A stretch of DNA of 64,000 bases from Streblospio benedicti (GCA_019095985.1 CM032660.1:18850431-18914430), one strand, 5' to 3'. Positions 48,750 to 62,015 are shown, numbered from the stretch's first letter. Program-made: numbers and translations. Notes: generated by a model not told the origin, from the sequence alone.

Positions 48750-48920
48750 AGTGTATCCAATTAGGACCATCTATCTTTCGAGACCACCTCTATAATAAGA
48801 TCACTTTTACCGGCCCCAAACCTTCATAAAGCTACCAAAATTAACCTCTGTATAGAGACCGGCTCTCTTTTGAAACCACCTACCACTGGACCCCAATGTG
48901 GTCCCAAAAGATATGTTCTA
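48750..48920. mobile_element. AGACCACCTC-family repeat, copy C
   Basis: Shares the 20-base word GAGACCACCTCTATAATAAG with copy A and continues TCTGTATAGAGACCGGCTCT and ATGTGGTCCC, consistent with a second, partial family member. Borders are approximate. Confidence 0.45.
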
Positions 48921-51059
48921 CTGTACGTAGCAACCAGTTTAGCATGCTTGTGCGAAAGACGAATCTCCAATGCTAGCATCAGTAACAGAGTCCACTCATC
49001 CCCCCTCCCCGACCCCCACACCACCACTCAACCTCATTACCACCCCAGCTGCACGTAAGGTCAACTACCATCAAATCGGAGCCAAATCTCCAATGAAAGA
49101 ACCTCCCCGTCAATGCCAAATGAGCATCAGCAGCAGTTATATGTGACAGACACACCAGGGTGGGAGGCCACAGCCACGGCAGCAAGTGTGATCAGCGAGA
49201 AGAATGGTGTTAATTCCAGCACGCCACGAGGTCGGGCTCGGGGGCTCGGCGTTAGTGGGCCTGGTGCCCCGGGACCAGGCGGGCTTTGTGCTCGGGCAGC
49301 CGGGCGGCAATGACGCCTAATGGCAGCGACGTACGCGCCATTGTCGACCTATTATCCAGTTTGGCATCAATAGGCCTTTTTGTTGGACAAAGCTTCGTAG
49401 CTAAAGGTCAAGGGGCGGTGATGTAATAGGGTTCCTGTTGTTTGGGCGATTCATTGGGAGGTGGAGTTTGCGTCTCTTGGGGCAGGGGGTAGCAGGGGGA
49501 AAGTGGCGGTAGGGGTGGGCGCTATGGTTGAGTGGTTTGCAGGCTATTGCGTAGATGTATGGTGTGTATTGTTGAGTATAGCAATAGGATAATTGCGAGT
49601 AACAAATAGGCAACCGTTGAATGATGATTGCGTTATCAAACTGCTCATTGCAAGAATGTGTAACTCAGTATGATAATAGCTTAATACCATGCACTACTTG
49701 ACGTCTGTCGTGAGAAACATACAGTTATTTCTTCTTGACAAGACACTATTCGAGAATCCATTGTTCATGATTTGGTTTAAGAATGGGCAGTGGGCACCGT
49801 TTAACATTAGTAGTATTTTAATGAACATCTAACCTTCTAAATATGTATCAGTGATGAACTCGCAGAATGCGATTTCCTCACTCAGTGGCGACACCAGCGG
49901 TCGTCTACTCAATTACATAATATGCTCATTCCAGTGTTCACTGCCATCTAGTAGTGAATTGTTACACTAAAGCTCATGAAATAGTGTTACCACACTCCAT
50001 GGTATAAACGTCAAAATAATATCTGTCGTGTTATAAAGCAGTGACTATACTATAGCATCATAAGTCTGAAGATCTTATGTTGCTTGGATATGTAGTTTAA
50101 TACCAACGCATTACCTTTTCTAATTGCATTCATGTGCTACATGTGCAATTGTTCTCTGCACTTTGCAAATGACACTAGGCAATATTAGCTCTCACACATA
50201 TTTTGCACAAAATCTTTCAATGGTAGACATTACAATAGTTTTAAATCGTATTGCACTGACATGTGTATCTGGTAAGTGTCATTTATGTATTTGCATCTGA
50301 CCACTTTTCTATCTCCTATACCTAGCATCCACTATAAGGCCATAGTCACATCACTTTGTTCTGTTCATTTACCATGCATGGGTAGCTGGCAAAACGCATT
50401 GATTGGGGTGCTATCTATACATTTTATTTAATAAAATAATTAACTAGTGGATTTCTCAGAACCAGGGATCTGTGCATTGTTGAGATCACGAGGTCCTAAA
50501 GAACCAGCAAGTCCAGGGTGGTGTCGAAACGTGAACAGTTTGGCCTGAATGAGGGAACTGCCACTGTCAAACTCACAAACTGATATGGTCTGTCAGTCAT
50601 TTTGTAGTCTACACGTTGTTCTTCCCATGACCAGAGAGACAGAGAAACTATTCAAATTATAACACAGTTCTCTACAGCACATATAACCTACTGCAGTGTT
50701 ACAATTCTGCAAGAACATAAACAACTACAAGTCATATGATTAAAGCCAATACTTATGAAAAATAAACAAAATTTCTATCAAACCTATTTAAAAGAGAGTG
50801 CTCATCAGAAGTAAAACTGTCAGAAGAGCATTCCTCTAATAAGCGTACACACAAGGTTGCAGTAGACAGGAACTGTGCCAGACAAGGAGCGAAAGCTACG
50901 CACGTTGATTCATAACTGAACATCTGAGGAAAGACTTTTCATACCTGACAGAAAATTACCCTTTGTTCGTTTTCAAACATATGTGCCAAAAGTCAAACAG
51001 TTGCGTTGCTCCTTGGCGCATTAAATATGAAAATTCTATTTGCACTTGCCACGTTGCCC

Positions 51060-51900
51060 TTTCTAATTTGGAAAGTCCTCGCCTCTCGTGTTCACTTCTA
51101 ACGCCGGGCACGTGTTTCAACTTGCACCTTCTCCTTTGAGGTTCTGCCTTAAACGAGAAGCGACTGCTCCATTACGAGCTCCCGGGACGTCCCCGCGAGC
51201 GTGTTTACGGCTTCTCATAAACGTCCCCGGCGTCGTAAAACGCGGAAGACGTACGCAGCCATTTCCGGGTCTTGTCACTCGGCTAAAAGATGGCGTAAAT
51301 ATGTCAAGTTCCTTACTGCCCTCTAGCGGGCCTTTTGAAAAGTCCACCCCCAACGCCGGCCGTCCTCCACACGTTTTCGGCTCCCTCCAAAACCTCGTAA
51401 AAAGTCGTCTGCTGACAGTGACAGGCGTAAAAGACGCGTTACGTGCCGCGGCACACGCCATCTAGCGGCCGAGGCCGTCACTTCACAGGGCGAACACACC
51501 GCCAGCGAGGTCTTTGTGGCGGACGCTGATATGCAAAGAGGCCCTGCTCGCCGAGACGGACGAGCCCCGCTCCCCGAGGGCCCATCCCCGGCGAGACGGG
51601 AGCCATGTATCGTGCGGCGCTGGGCGCTGCTGATAGCCGTCAAACGTCGGCGCTAACATGCTAGGGCCGTCCCTCCGCCACCCTCACGCCCGTCCCCGGG
51701 GACCTCGCGCTCCCCGGCCCCCGCGCCTATCGCGGGCGGCCAGCCGGGCGGCGCGGCCCCGAGGGCGGCGATGTTGGCGTGTTACGTGCTTACGTAACAG
51801 GGCGAGGCGCGGCTATCGGCGGCGCCGGCGGCTCCCCAGGCTCGTCAGTCAGCGCGGGGACGCCTGCTGATGGTGACGTCTCTATCGGTCTGAGGGGGGC
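51060..51900. promoter_or_regulatory. large CpG-rich upstream island
   Basis: About 840 bp of GC-rich, CpG-dense sequence, the strongest island away from the Tbx2/3 promoter. GTCGTCTGCT lies at 51404 and GGCGCCGGCGG near 51818. Overlapping open frames of 70-125 codons occur on both strands but have no domain and are expected in GC-rich DNA. It could be an unannotated promoter or a distal element. Confidence 0.4.
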
Positions 51901-52694
51901 GGGGGATTGGGGTAGGAGGTTCGGGTGCGCTCCTGCAGGGAAATGAAGACTAAATTGAGCCGTTTCCCGGCTGGATCATGATGAATTCATAGTGTTTCCT
52001 GGTATTTTTTCAATGTTTTTTCCCTTCAAACTGTAGGTCTATGTTCTTGCTTCTCCTTCACTATGTGCTTCTGGTGGTAGAAGTATACTTCACACTGATG
52101 CTGTAGACCTGTAGTAAAGAGCTATAGCTATAGAGATGTATGTAGATCTATAATGGCTTTAATAAGAATAAACCAAATAGGTTGTCTTTCCTCATTGTGA
52201 GCCAGATGTCACAGAGCTGATGTTTAACCATAGAATTGTGCTGCTAACATGTGCATTATTGGGCACAATCTTACACAGATTACCATTTGAGTATGATGCT
52301 TCAAGATGGTTTATTGTCTCTTCAAACTGACGCAATTATTGTCCTCTCAGTGGCACGAGTGAACCTCGTAGACATTTTAATGCTTCGACCATTATTGCAA
52401 ACAAATTAACGCCTACTTAAACTGTAGTTTTATTTCTCATATGCGTGCAGTTGTCAACTCACATTTTGCCCATTTACACAAACGGTTACCTCTTAAATAC
52501 GCGTACGTTGTGACTAATTGCGCTGACACAACGTAATAATAACGAGCGAACGACTTTATAAAAGGCTTTGTCAATTTAAAACACACAGCTTGGACACAAT
52601 AGCTGTAAGTACAATAGGAACAACATGCACTGCTTGCTAATCATCACGAAGACAGTTCCCGTTAGTCGCATAATTGGTGTCTCTTTAAAGCGGT

Positions 52695-52800
52695 TTCTTT
52701 TGTGCGCATGCGTGACATCGTCAGGTTTCTAACGTCACGGCGCATGCGTGTCGTCTGCTAATTTTCAGAGACGCCGCCATCTTGAACCGCGCCATCAATT
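52695..52800 (-). promoter_or_regulatory. promoter-like cluster: two NRF1 sites, ATF/CREB half-site, YY1 site
   Basis: TGCGCATGCG at 52703-52712 and GCGCATGCG at 52740-52748 match the NRF1 core. ACGTCA lies at 52732-52737, the recurrent GTCGTCTG at 52750-52757 and GCCGCCATCTTG at 52773-52784, a full YY1-type site. YY1 promoter sites usually read AAGATGGCGGC on the transcribed sense strand, so a start here would point left (minus). The minus ATG in that site opens a 19-codon frame only. No gene product is recognised. Confidence 0.45.
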
Positions 52801-54062
52801 GCAGTATACCTTTTCACAGGCCAATTTCGACATAGAAGGCGAATGAATACGGAAATGGCATCTCATTAGCGTGAAACTCAACTCTGGCCAGATTAACATC
52901 CGACACATCGCGGGGAGGAAGCACCGTCTCCTTCTTCTGGCCCGAAACGTCGCTCATCATGCGGGGAGAGCAGGCTATAGTCCGTCTCAAAATGACATAA
53001 AATCATTTGGCAAAACTGCAGACATTTTTATGGTTTCTAAATGAGAGCACAATAATGCTATTGACTGTGGGGTTTTACTTTAAGAGATTTGAACAGCAGT
53101 GCAATAATGTAGCAATATTGTTAGCAATTGGATTTTCAAACCCAACTGCAATGGATCCATCTAGAGCATTGTACTTGAAATGGACAATAATTTGTCTTCA
53201 GTAGTTCACCACAGTAATTCATTAAGACGAAGAGATAACCTTTTCAACTCAAGAAGCATCATATGTTTTACTACCTCCCCAAACAAACAGATATCACAGA
53301 TATCCTGTATCCAACAACCACCCTACTCCATATTTTGACATAGACTATAGCAGCAGCAAGTTGACCTTTGGTGCACGACAGGTGCACTCCCGGAAATGCA
53401 GGTCACTACGCCTGCTCTTAGTAACTGACATAGCCATCCATTATAAATGTACGGCCCGACTGGCAACGATCAAATCTTTCAAATTAGTTGGCGACAATTT
53501 CCCCTGAGTTCGTTTGGAAATCACCTGTTTGTGACACCACGTGACATGCCATCCGCCATCTTGTCAGCTCGCATCTCCGCTACAGGGAACTTGCATTTGC
53601 GCCGTCTTAATCTCCATGTGCAGAGAGCCACCGGTTCTGCAAATGCTTGCACGAGTGGCATCTGTATTAAAAGTGTAGACGTTTGGCATTTTACTAGTTA
53701 GTTTGTGAATTTGCTACTATTGCAGCGTAGAATATAGCTTAAGATAAACTCAACTTTACCAAGACGATTCACTGTGGTGAAGTTAAACTTATACTAGGCC
53801 ATTTTTATAGCGTATCTTGTTATCACCATCAAATGCATTGTTGTTTGGGAGGTCATTATTGAGATATGGTCATGTTTGAATGCATGGCGGCACTGCAATG
53901 TTCTTCAATGTACCTATGACCAATCCAATTCATATTACTTGGGAACACCTCTCGTTTGTGATCAAATGAAGTTCTGAGTCTATTGATGGTTCTATTTACT
54001 GTGAAAGACAGAAAAAACAAAATTATTCAAATACACATAAAATGAAAAAAGTAGCATAGCAT

Positions 54063-54260
54063 AGGCGCATCTAGGGGGGTCGGGGCACAAGCGACACATG
54101 CCCCCCCCCCCCCCCCCACCCCCTTCAGCCAAAATCATGCGTTTTAATGATTGAGCTCTTTCTTTTCAGAGTTCGATGCCCCTTTAAATATGCCTCAGAT
54201 TGCACCAAATGTAAGTCCTTACAACAAATATTTCCCTCTCCCTAAATCCTGGATACGCCA
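54063..54260. mobile_element. MITE-like element with AGGCGCATCTAGG / CCTGGATACGCCA ends
   Basis: The ends are imperfect terminal inverted repeats (AGGCGCATCTAGG against TGGCGTATCCAGG). Inside are a run of 17 C (54101-54117) and a splice-like TTTTCAG...GTAAGT pair that looks fortuitous. End words and the G/C-run layout match 37395-37550. Confidence 0.5.
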
Positions 54261-56587
54261 AAGCATCTAACCTTGACTAACCACAGCCTTTCTAGCTAGT
54301 ACTGCATGGAGTGGTCCATGGTTCTGCTACCGTGAAACTTCGAGGTTTTGCCGTCACCATCGCGTGCGAGCAGCGAAAATAGTGCCTATAATTACGTGAA
54401 GCGCAGTAATAAATGGGTACAGCCAGGCTGGTAGCTAACAAGCAGCGTTGGCTACTTGGTGGTGACTCCAGTAATACCTTTCTAAAGTGACCATCGGCGG
54501 AACACACCATGCTATAAAATATATAACTACGAGTGGACTTTATAAGATTGAATTATGGATGTTTGTAAATTGTTAACGCAGACAAAAGAGCAGTTTTAGA
54601 AGATAGACAAATATTGCTAGTGCTCTCACTACAAGTGGTTCTGCTGGAGCAGTAATATTACCCCTTAAACTGTTGATTAGGGGCTGGGGTGGTACATATG
54701 TTATGGCCAGTTTGATGCTTCAATCCACTAACAGGCGGGTGTGTATTTTGGTACCTGGTCCTTGGCGCAATGGGAATTGTGCGTGCTAGAAAATTAAGCG
54801 GAGATTTACAATGCACGTTGATGAAGATTTGAATTTTCTTTTTTGGTGCAATTTTCGCATGTAATAAAGCTATTGCGAACTATAAACGGCACAATTTAGC
54901 GTCATGCATATTATATGTTGTGTTTTGGTGGCACGATAAACTATGGTGTGGTTAAAACAGCCATTTTTATTAGTATATTGTTCACTTATTATTCATTTGC
55001 ACCGTCTGTGTATGTTTGCGTCACTTCAGCAGCTGAAGCGAAAGCCTTGTGTTTCGTTCTTTTGTATGTCAGTATGTATGTATGTCTCAGGACAAGCTAG
55101 AGCGTTTACCGATGAACAAATTTCGTTAAAAGTTTACACAACTATGACGTATGATGGGACACCGAAGTGATTCGATTTTGGGCACGTTGCCAATTAAAGT
55201 GTGCTTTCTACAGGGCAATTCATGGTCCAATTTAGCATTCTAACTAGTATCGAATGCACAATCGTGGATCAATATTTCATCAGAAGCAAAGTCTACTTGG
55301 TGCTGTTTGCTATTTGCTTTTGGTAAATCAATATTGAGCATGACTAAGCCAGTGGCACTTGTGGCTGATTACATACTTTGTAACTGCTGTAAATTCCTTC
55401 TGAGGTTTTCTCCTGAAATGCACAGATAAAAGTTCTTAATTGTAAAGTATACATCGTTTCATAATATCTTAATCGCCCATATGACAACGTTGTACTAGCG
55501 ACATCGTGTTTTTGAACACTTTTGATCTACTTGTTTTAAAGTTAATTTTATGGGAATGGTATCTATTACACTTATGAAAATGATCGTTTTGAAAGTTGAT
55601 TTTGTTGCTTTACTATCTTGTCCATACCAATTGATATACACAGTCTATCATCTTCATTCATAAATGTTAATCTTTTGCTTTTCCTGTTGCATGCATGATT
55701 TGTGATAAATGTTCACACATCCTTTTTTATCTTACTCTTTAACAAACGTCACCACGGATTATCAACCCTCGTTCTCTCCATCTAGTATTAAAACCTTAAT
55801 CTTTAAATTCTATTTTACTCAAGAAGTTTCTAGCTAAAAAAAGCAACATCTCTCCATTCCCGAAGGTGTGCACACATAGGAAAAAGTCAATCAATAGATA
55901 TGATCAAAATTAACCGGCTTATGCACCTCGGGCCGTGAGTTCGTCAGATCCTTGTCGCCCCATGTGCATCAGCCGACATCATCCCGCCAGATTACACGTG
56001 CTAATATCGCCTCGTTTTGATTTCACGCACCTGCCAAAAGCACCTGAGCTCGGCCACGTGACGCCAACAACAAATGTCTTCTGCTACATGCACGCGGAAA
56101 ATAAGCGAACAGAGACGCGTATCGTATAAACAGGTAGTTACCTTTCAAGGAGAAACAATGACCAAAGCTTCACATCAAAGAAGACGTGGAAAATACCTCC
56201 CCATACATTGTCCTTTTTGAAACTGGAAGACGTACTGCGGATAATAGACGTCCAAAGCTAGACAAAGCCAGCTCGGGTCGAGCGTATGACAAGACGTAGA
56301 CCCGCAATTGTCACGTGATAAGCGTGTGCAAGGTGCGCTCGGCGAATAAAACAAAGCAGACGAGATCACGGAAGCACGGGACCGTCGCATCTGCCCACGG
56401 CGCTGGCGGCCGGTGCTGGGGGCGGCTCGGGGCGCCGGGCCACCTGAGGTCCCCGTGGCCGGCATGAAGAGAGACGTGCGTCCGTGACCCGAGCCCCACA
56501 ATTATGTCGCCAAGACGGGAGACGTCTGCGAGTGGGGACGGCGGCGGAGGTTGTTTGTCATGAGATGTGACACGGGGCTCGTCTTGC

Positions 56588-56632
56588 AGGGGGGGGAATG
56601 GTGGTGGTGGGGGGGAGGGGGAGGGGGGGGGG
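56588..56632. repeat. G-rich low-complexity tract
   Basis: Runs of G broken by single A, T or C; could form G-quadruplex on the plus strand. Confidence 0.85.
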
Positions 56633-58139
56633 CGGTACTGTTCACACTGGAGGCTTGTAATCTTGCAATCGTGGTAACTAGTTTTAGTAAAGTGAATTTT
56701 TCGTTGTATCGTTGGATTGATGATAAGGCTGATATACATTAATGCATATTTTTAAAATGATATGATTACCACAGTTTGTAATCACAAGTAGATCTACACG
56801 TATACAAGTGTAGGCTATGCTATCTAGAATCTATAGCAATGAAACCTCCTTGATATGTTAAGCATGACTTGTTTGATTCGCATTCAATAGTAAACACGCA
56901 TGTGATTCTATCAGCATAATTATACATGCACACATGGCATATAGTTGTATGCAATTATATACGCACGTATACACACAACATTGTATACTGTGGAACTAAT
57001 GACCTCTCTGCGCCCTACACCACACGTACACCGGTTGATCACAGAATCGCCATTAACACAGCGCACGTAGGCCCATGCATGCCATAAAAGACCCAGCCAT
57101 TGCTCGAAGCGTGCAGGAGAGGAGCCTCTGAAACTCCAACACCGTCGCCCCGAAGGTGCACAAAGCCAACGAGTGGGTAGCGTTTGTAGCGGCCATGAAT
57201 CGACGAGCCCAGGTGACAAGTGCTGTGGATAATTGCTCTGGGTGGTGTGAGTGTCGGCAATTTGGTGAGTTGACTTCAGAAAACCAACAGCATTACCTGT
57301 GGCTAGACTCAGGTGGGGAGGATGTTATAGGTGCCACGCACACACACCACAGATCCGGGGACTCATCAAAAGGAATGCCCCGTGTGACGGAGCCTCTCAG
57401 GGCATCTACAGGGGTGCCGTTTACGAGGGTGGGGAAACTTGTGAAATTGATACTTGGCAGTTTTTGTGAAAAAAGTTGATTGTTGAGTTGTGTACGTGCG
57501 TGGAAGCATTCAGTGGTGTTTTTCATGACTTCAAAGGTCAAGGCCTGCAGGGAGCAGCGTTTTGAACATAAAGTTAAAAAGTGTTGTCCAATGTATAGTT
57601 ATTGAACGGTGCTTTTTGTGCGGTAATGGGCAGACGTATATATACAAGAAATTGGCTAGGTGGGCGTAAGCTTACTGTTTGATGATAAATACATTTGGGC
57701 TGCTTATCAATATATTATTATATACAAACGTATGGCCAATATAAATAACTAGTAGACTTATTTTTGAATAACAGTTTCATCACGATGGGATCATGTTTTT
57801 AATCCACGATATTGACTCATTGAAATTGGATATAGCCAGTAACGTTGGTTGGTTCTCAAATGGCAAAGTATGCACATATATTGAGAAAATTCACGCTCCT
57901 TCCAACAGCCATCTAAAACCAAATCAAATGAAGCTTCACTCCATTCCAACCTGCTCGTAAATCACAATCACCCCATCCCCCATGCGTTATCTCAAATCGT
58001 TCCATCGCTTTCAAAAACAATCAAAATCCACCCCCACCACGCCCCACCCAACCCCTCCACAAATCACCCAAAATACAACCATCACAGGTCCGCAAGAACC
58101 CCGTCCATCAACAAATCTCCCGGCCCGCTATCTCCCCAA

Positions 58140-58460
58140 GCAAAGGGGTCAAGACCGAGCCAGTGAGGGTCACGGATCGTCCAGCAGACGACCCGTGAAC
58201 ACTAGCGCCCTCTGTCTCGCCAAATCACGCTTGGCGGCCATCTTGTCCGACGAGATCTCGCCCCAAACGACATCTTGTCCGCTCTACAAATATTATCACT
58301 CGCGATCGAGATTAAATCTTCCGTCCTGTTACCCCCGCGTGCGGGCTTCAGTGCGTCGGGACCGATGGAGCTGGCGAGGAAGGCGGCTTTTTTATGCTGC
58401 CCTACGCCGAGGCTCTTTCACGCTTCGAGCCTCATCTAAATTACATCTTGCGAGGGAAGC
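58140..58460. promoter_or_regulatory. candidate regulatory island with YY1-type site
   Basis: GC-rich complex block with CAGCAGACGACC (word at 58185-58192) followed 42 bases later by GCGGCCATCTTG (58234-58245). The pairing of this word with a CCATCTTG site repeats the arrangement at 52750/52773. Confidence 0.4.
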
Positions 58461-58842
58461 ACTAATTAATTACTTGTTGTAGCTGCCTGCAGTTCCGGAA
58501 TAGGGCGCAGCAAGACAGTGGTATAGGCGCGGGCTGTGTGGGGAATTGTAGATGGGGCAAGGCGGAAACTTGTGGTTGGAGCAAGAATAGAGGTTGTGGG
58601 AGCATTAAATTGGATGGGCTGATTTCTTGAAAATCAACTGGTACAGGCAACGCACTTGCCGGTGAAGGGAGAACACATGTTATTCCAAATATCAATTAAG
58701 CTATGTTGGGAATACATATTCTATTAGTTGTCATGGCAGCATGTTCATGTTATGTTGGTAGTCTCATATGTTCTAACATGTAATTTCTATGAATATACGT
58801 GCACACTATTCACGTGCACACCTATTGTCAATTTGTAGAAAT

Positions 58843-59040
58843 GTCATCTATAGAGAGGTTCCACTATACACAGGGGTCCACTATTGCAGGTTCCACCGTA
58901 CACAAGTGTCTTCTATAGACAAGCTCCACTCTACAGAAGTTTCCAGTGTAGTCAGGTTCCATTGTAGACATGTGTCCACTATATATACAAGCTCCACTGT
59001 ACAGAAGTGTTCAGTTCAGAAAAGTTCCACTGTACTCAAA
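58843..59040 (+). repeat. degenerate minisatellite (about 30-32 bp units: GGTTCCACTGTACACAAGTG variants)
   Basis: About six to seven imperfect units beginning GGTTCCACTRTAC, AGCTCCACT or AGTTCCACTGTAC and containing TCTATAGAC or ACAGAAGTGT. Unit divergence indicates age. It ends abruptly at a GC-rich CGCCGTCGCCG stretch at about 59050. Confidence 0.8.
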
Positions 59041-59049
59041 CCGCGATAA

Positions 59050-62015
59050 GTGTCGCCGTCGCCGCTCATCTTGAGATGGTCTTGATTAATCGCGGCGTAT
59101 CGTGCGGCGATGTGCGATGTCGTGCCGCAATTAGCGACTGCGTCATTAGTGGCGTGAGTGTACATGATATGACTCAGGTGATGATCTACAGCAGGCGGCT
59201 CAACTCACGCTGACATATCGGCTCAGTCGCGTGGGTGTATGATTCTGATCACCTTTGATGCATGTAGCGTCTTGCAGGTTGGATATTGTACCTGCTATCA
59301 GACTTATATACAATGCTACAAAAAGCACATGTTTGGTTTGATACTGGATTTGTTTTGATATAGCAAGTTTTGTAGGGGTGGAGGTGGTGGGAGTAATGCA
59401 AAGGTTGTATGCATAATGTGGTATAAAATCCCATTCAATGTGAAATCAAATAAAAGACCACAAGGCAACAGGGTAGCCTTCGAAATATCTAAGGGAAATA
59501 GGTAAACCAACAACACCATAAAATAGTAACTACAACAAACAAAACAAATTAAATAGCACAAACACATACAGACAGAGATTTAGGAGTTGGACAATTACCC
59601 CACTCAAAAAAAAAAAAAAAAAAAAAAAATAAAACAAACAAACAATCAATGAAAACGCAAAAAATAAATAAAAAATAAATAAATCAAAATCAAACAACAA
59701 ATTTGAAAAAACCCGCAGCCAAACTAATAAAATGCAAACTGTCAAACAAATAACAATAGCGTATGCCAGCTAACAGAATCTGAAAGACAGCACAAATAAA
59801 TAATGCAAAAAAAACTACAACCGAGAACAAACAACAGCAAAATAGAAACACCACGCCCCCATAAAAAAAAACAAAACAACAACAACACAACAACAAACAA
59901 CAAACAAAGAAACCTCACAGCACGTATAGTTGTGTCAAAGTTTTGAAGCAGTTGAAATCTCCTAAACGACAATTATAATTCAGTTGTCTATACACAGACA
60001 TATATAGCTTGGCATATTGTCAGAATAGAGCATTGCAAAAATATATGCTATAATTCCTCAGATGGGTAGCTGTATTGAAAGCGTCATCACTCCAAGCTTC
60101 TCATCTTTAATTTTTTTTCTTTGTCTTCACGTTCAGAATCATTTGATGTGCATCAATTATCTATAAGCCTTCCCACATCAATACGATCAAAAGTTGCAAA
60201 GACCCAGCCACGTATAAAAACTGCCTGGAATTGAAAACGATACAGTTATCATCCACCGCATCAATTCATCCCATACTAGAAAGTGAAAACCCAAAAGTCA
60301 TTCATACAAACACATAGAAAAACAATTAACAAGTGTCTCAGCAAGCCCACCAGTTTCAACGTTATCAAAGTCAGCGAATCGCCTCACCGAGGGACTCGTT
60401 AAGACGGATAGAGCACGCTGGTCAGAGCGCCACCGTTCCACATCAAACGTCCGCACGACAATTAGCTATCACGTGATCGCGCGCCTGTCTTCTTTGTACG
60501 TTATCAGTGGGTTGCACGCGACAATGGGATGATTGAAGCTGACCGTTTTCATCATCGTTGACCATCAATGTGAAATCTAATCCTCCCCCAAGACGCGCTC
60601 GCTAATCCTTTAAAAAGGCATCGTGCAAGTGGAAACGACGCCAAGATGGGGTCTCACGTGACTTCCGGTTTTATTAGGTCGACGAATACGCGGGTCTTTG
60701 CACGATATGGGTTGTCGTTGGGAATAGTCATTTTTTGCTTGTTTGTTTGTTTGTAATATGGGGATGAATATTATTAGCGAAAGGATTGAGTTCATGTTGA
60801 TATGGGGTCTTAGTCAAATTACAAGAGAGATATTAATCTTTTATTAAATAGGAAAAAACAACAACACCTCCCAAAACAAACAACCAACCAACCAAACAAA
60901 AACAAATACAAACACAAACAAAACAAACAAACAGAAATACACACACGCACACACAAACACAACAAAACAACAAAACAACAAACAAAACAAGCCGAACTGA
61001 AAAGAACAACACCAACCGTTAATGCATATATCAAGCAAGAAAAAAAAGTTGGGTACAATCTTGCACATCTTTCACGTATGACCGTCATTCAACTGTGCAC
61101 TCTTTGACAAAAGACAATAACAAAAACTACAGCCTCTTTACATCCTAACACAACTGTGAACAATGTGCATTACACCAATACGTATTCACGCGACAGCACA
61201 GAACAAATCTGTTAATAGAAATGTATGCTTTTTTCTATCAGCACAAAAGTGCAAAAAGCAAAAGCATTACATGCACACAAAAAGCACATTACTAACACTC
61301 TCGGCTCCGTATATAACACATTACTAGATCCGCCATAAAGTGCAGTCGTTATGTACAAATGCAAATGTGCAGGCAGAGGCAGGTCTTGAGCTTTATCATT
61401 GCACCTGGATTTATAAGCTTGAATTAGTCTCGCTTGCAGGTGCATCAGGCCAGGAGTTTCAGTGATGCAGTGTTGCAGTCAGAAAGGGTTTTAAATCCTC
61501 GTTTTGATATGCACGTGCAATGGACGTGCAAGGTTGAAACAGTGATTTAGACTCGCGTGCAGGTGGTTGGGTTTGGGGAGGGGGGTGGGGGTGGTTATGG
61601 GTGTAGTTGTAGTTGGGTTTGTTAGAGCTGGTTTATCAATATGTACTTGGAGGCTGGGGTACTGGTAGCACTTCTTGACATGCTGGAAAAAGAAAAATGT
61701 TTGAGAGGTTGAGGTATTTAGCAATACTTGAGATTTGCATTGGTATTGATCATGCTATTCAGGCTGGACGTTTCAACGATCAGCTCACGTAAATAGTGTT
61801 GACTTTTATGTACGTATTCAACTGGATCACTATACCCAACCTTCTTTTGAATTCACCCACCTTTATGGATAACTTAGAACGTTAGAAACGTTCATGAAAA
61901 GCCTAAAAAGGGCCGCATGTGACTGTTTTAACAATACTATTGTTTACCTGAATCACCTACTAATTTGCTACCTGAACCCCAAATACAGACACAGATCACC
62001 AACAGTACGAAAACT
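59050..62015. other. upstream non-coding region, no gene recognised
   Basis: Contains two A-rich tracts (59605-59905, with a run of 24 A, and 60849-60990), a complex patch at 60360-60720 and AT-rich filler. Open frames on the minus strand here are Phe/Leu/Cys-rich shadows of the A-rich tracts. Confidence 0.6.
60655..60670. promoter_or_regulatory. E-box fused to ETS site (CACGTGACTTCCGGTT)
   Basis: CACGTGAC (USF/MiT-type E-box) runs directly into ACTTCCGG (GABP/ETS core), and CAAGATGGGG lies 16 bases upstream. Such composites are typical of animal promoters, but no gene is recognised nearby. Confidence 0.35.

Larger units (their letters stand above)
45961..51050. other. upstream non-coding region, no gene recognised
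   Basis: Mostly AT-rich. Complex patches at 47340-47640 and 49080-49400, the latter with GC-rich GGGCTCGG-type words. Dispersed AGACCACCTC-family pieces at 48010-48200 and 48750-48920. No coding exon recognised. Confidence 0.55.
52801..58130. other. upstream non-coding region, no gene recognised
   Basis: AT-rich with complex patches at 53400-53700 (CCGCCATCTTG at 53553-53563), 55900-56570 and 57100-57440. A G-rich run lies at 56588-56632. No coding exon recognised. Confidence 0.55.

Noticed and set aside
51088-51870. Several open frames of 70-125 codons on both strands
   Set aside because: Overlapping frames in CpG-rich DNA lack stops by composition; no family resemblance.
54168-54216. Exon-like segment between TTTTCAG and GTAAGT
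   Set aside because: Lies inside a MITE-like element with poly-C; the short frame has a stop and encodes nothing recognisable.
59316-59972. Minus-strand Phe/Leu/Cys-rich frames resembling membrane proteins
   Set aside because: They are translations of A-rich low-complexity tracts.
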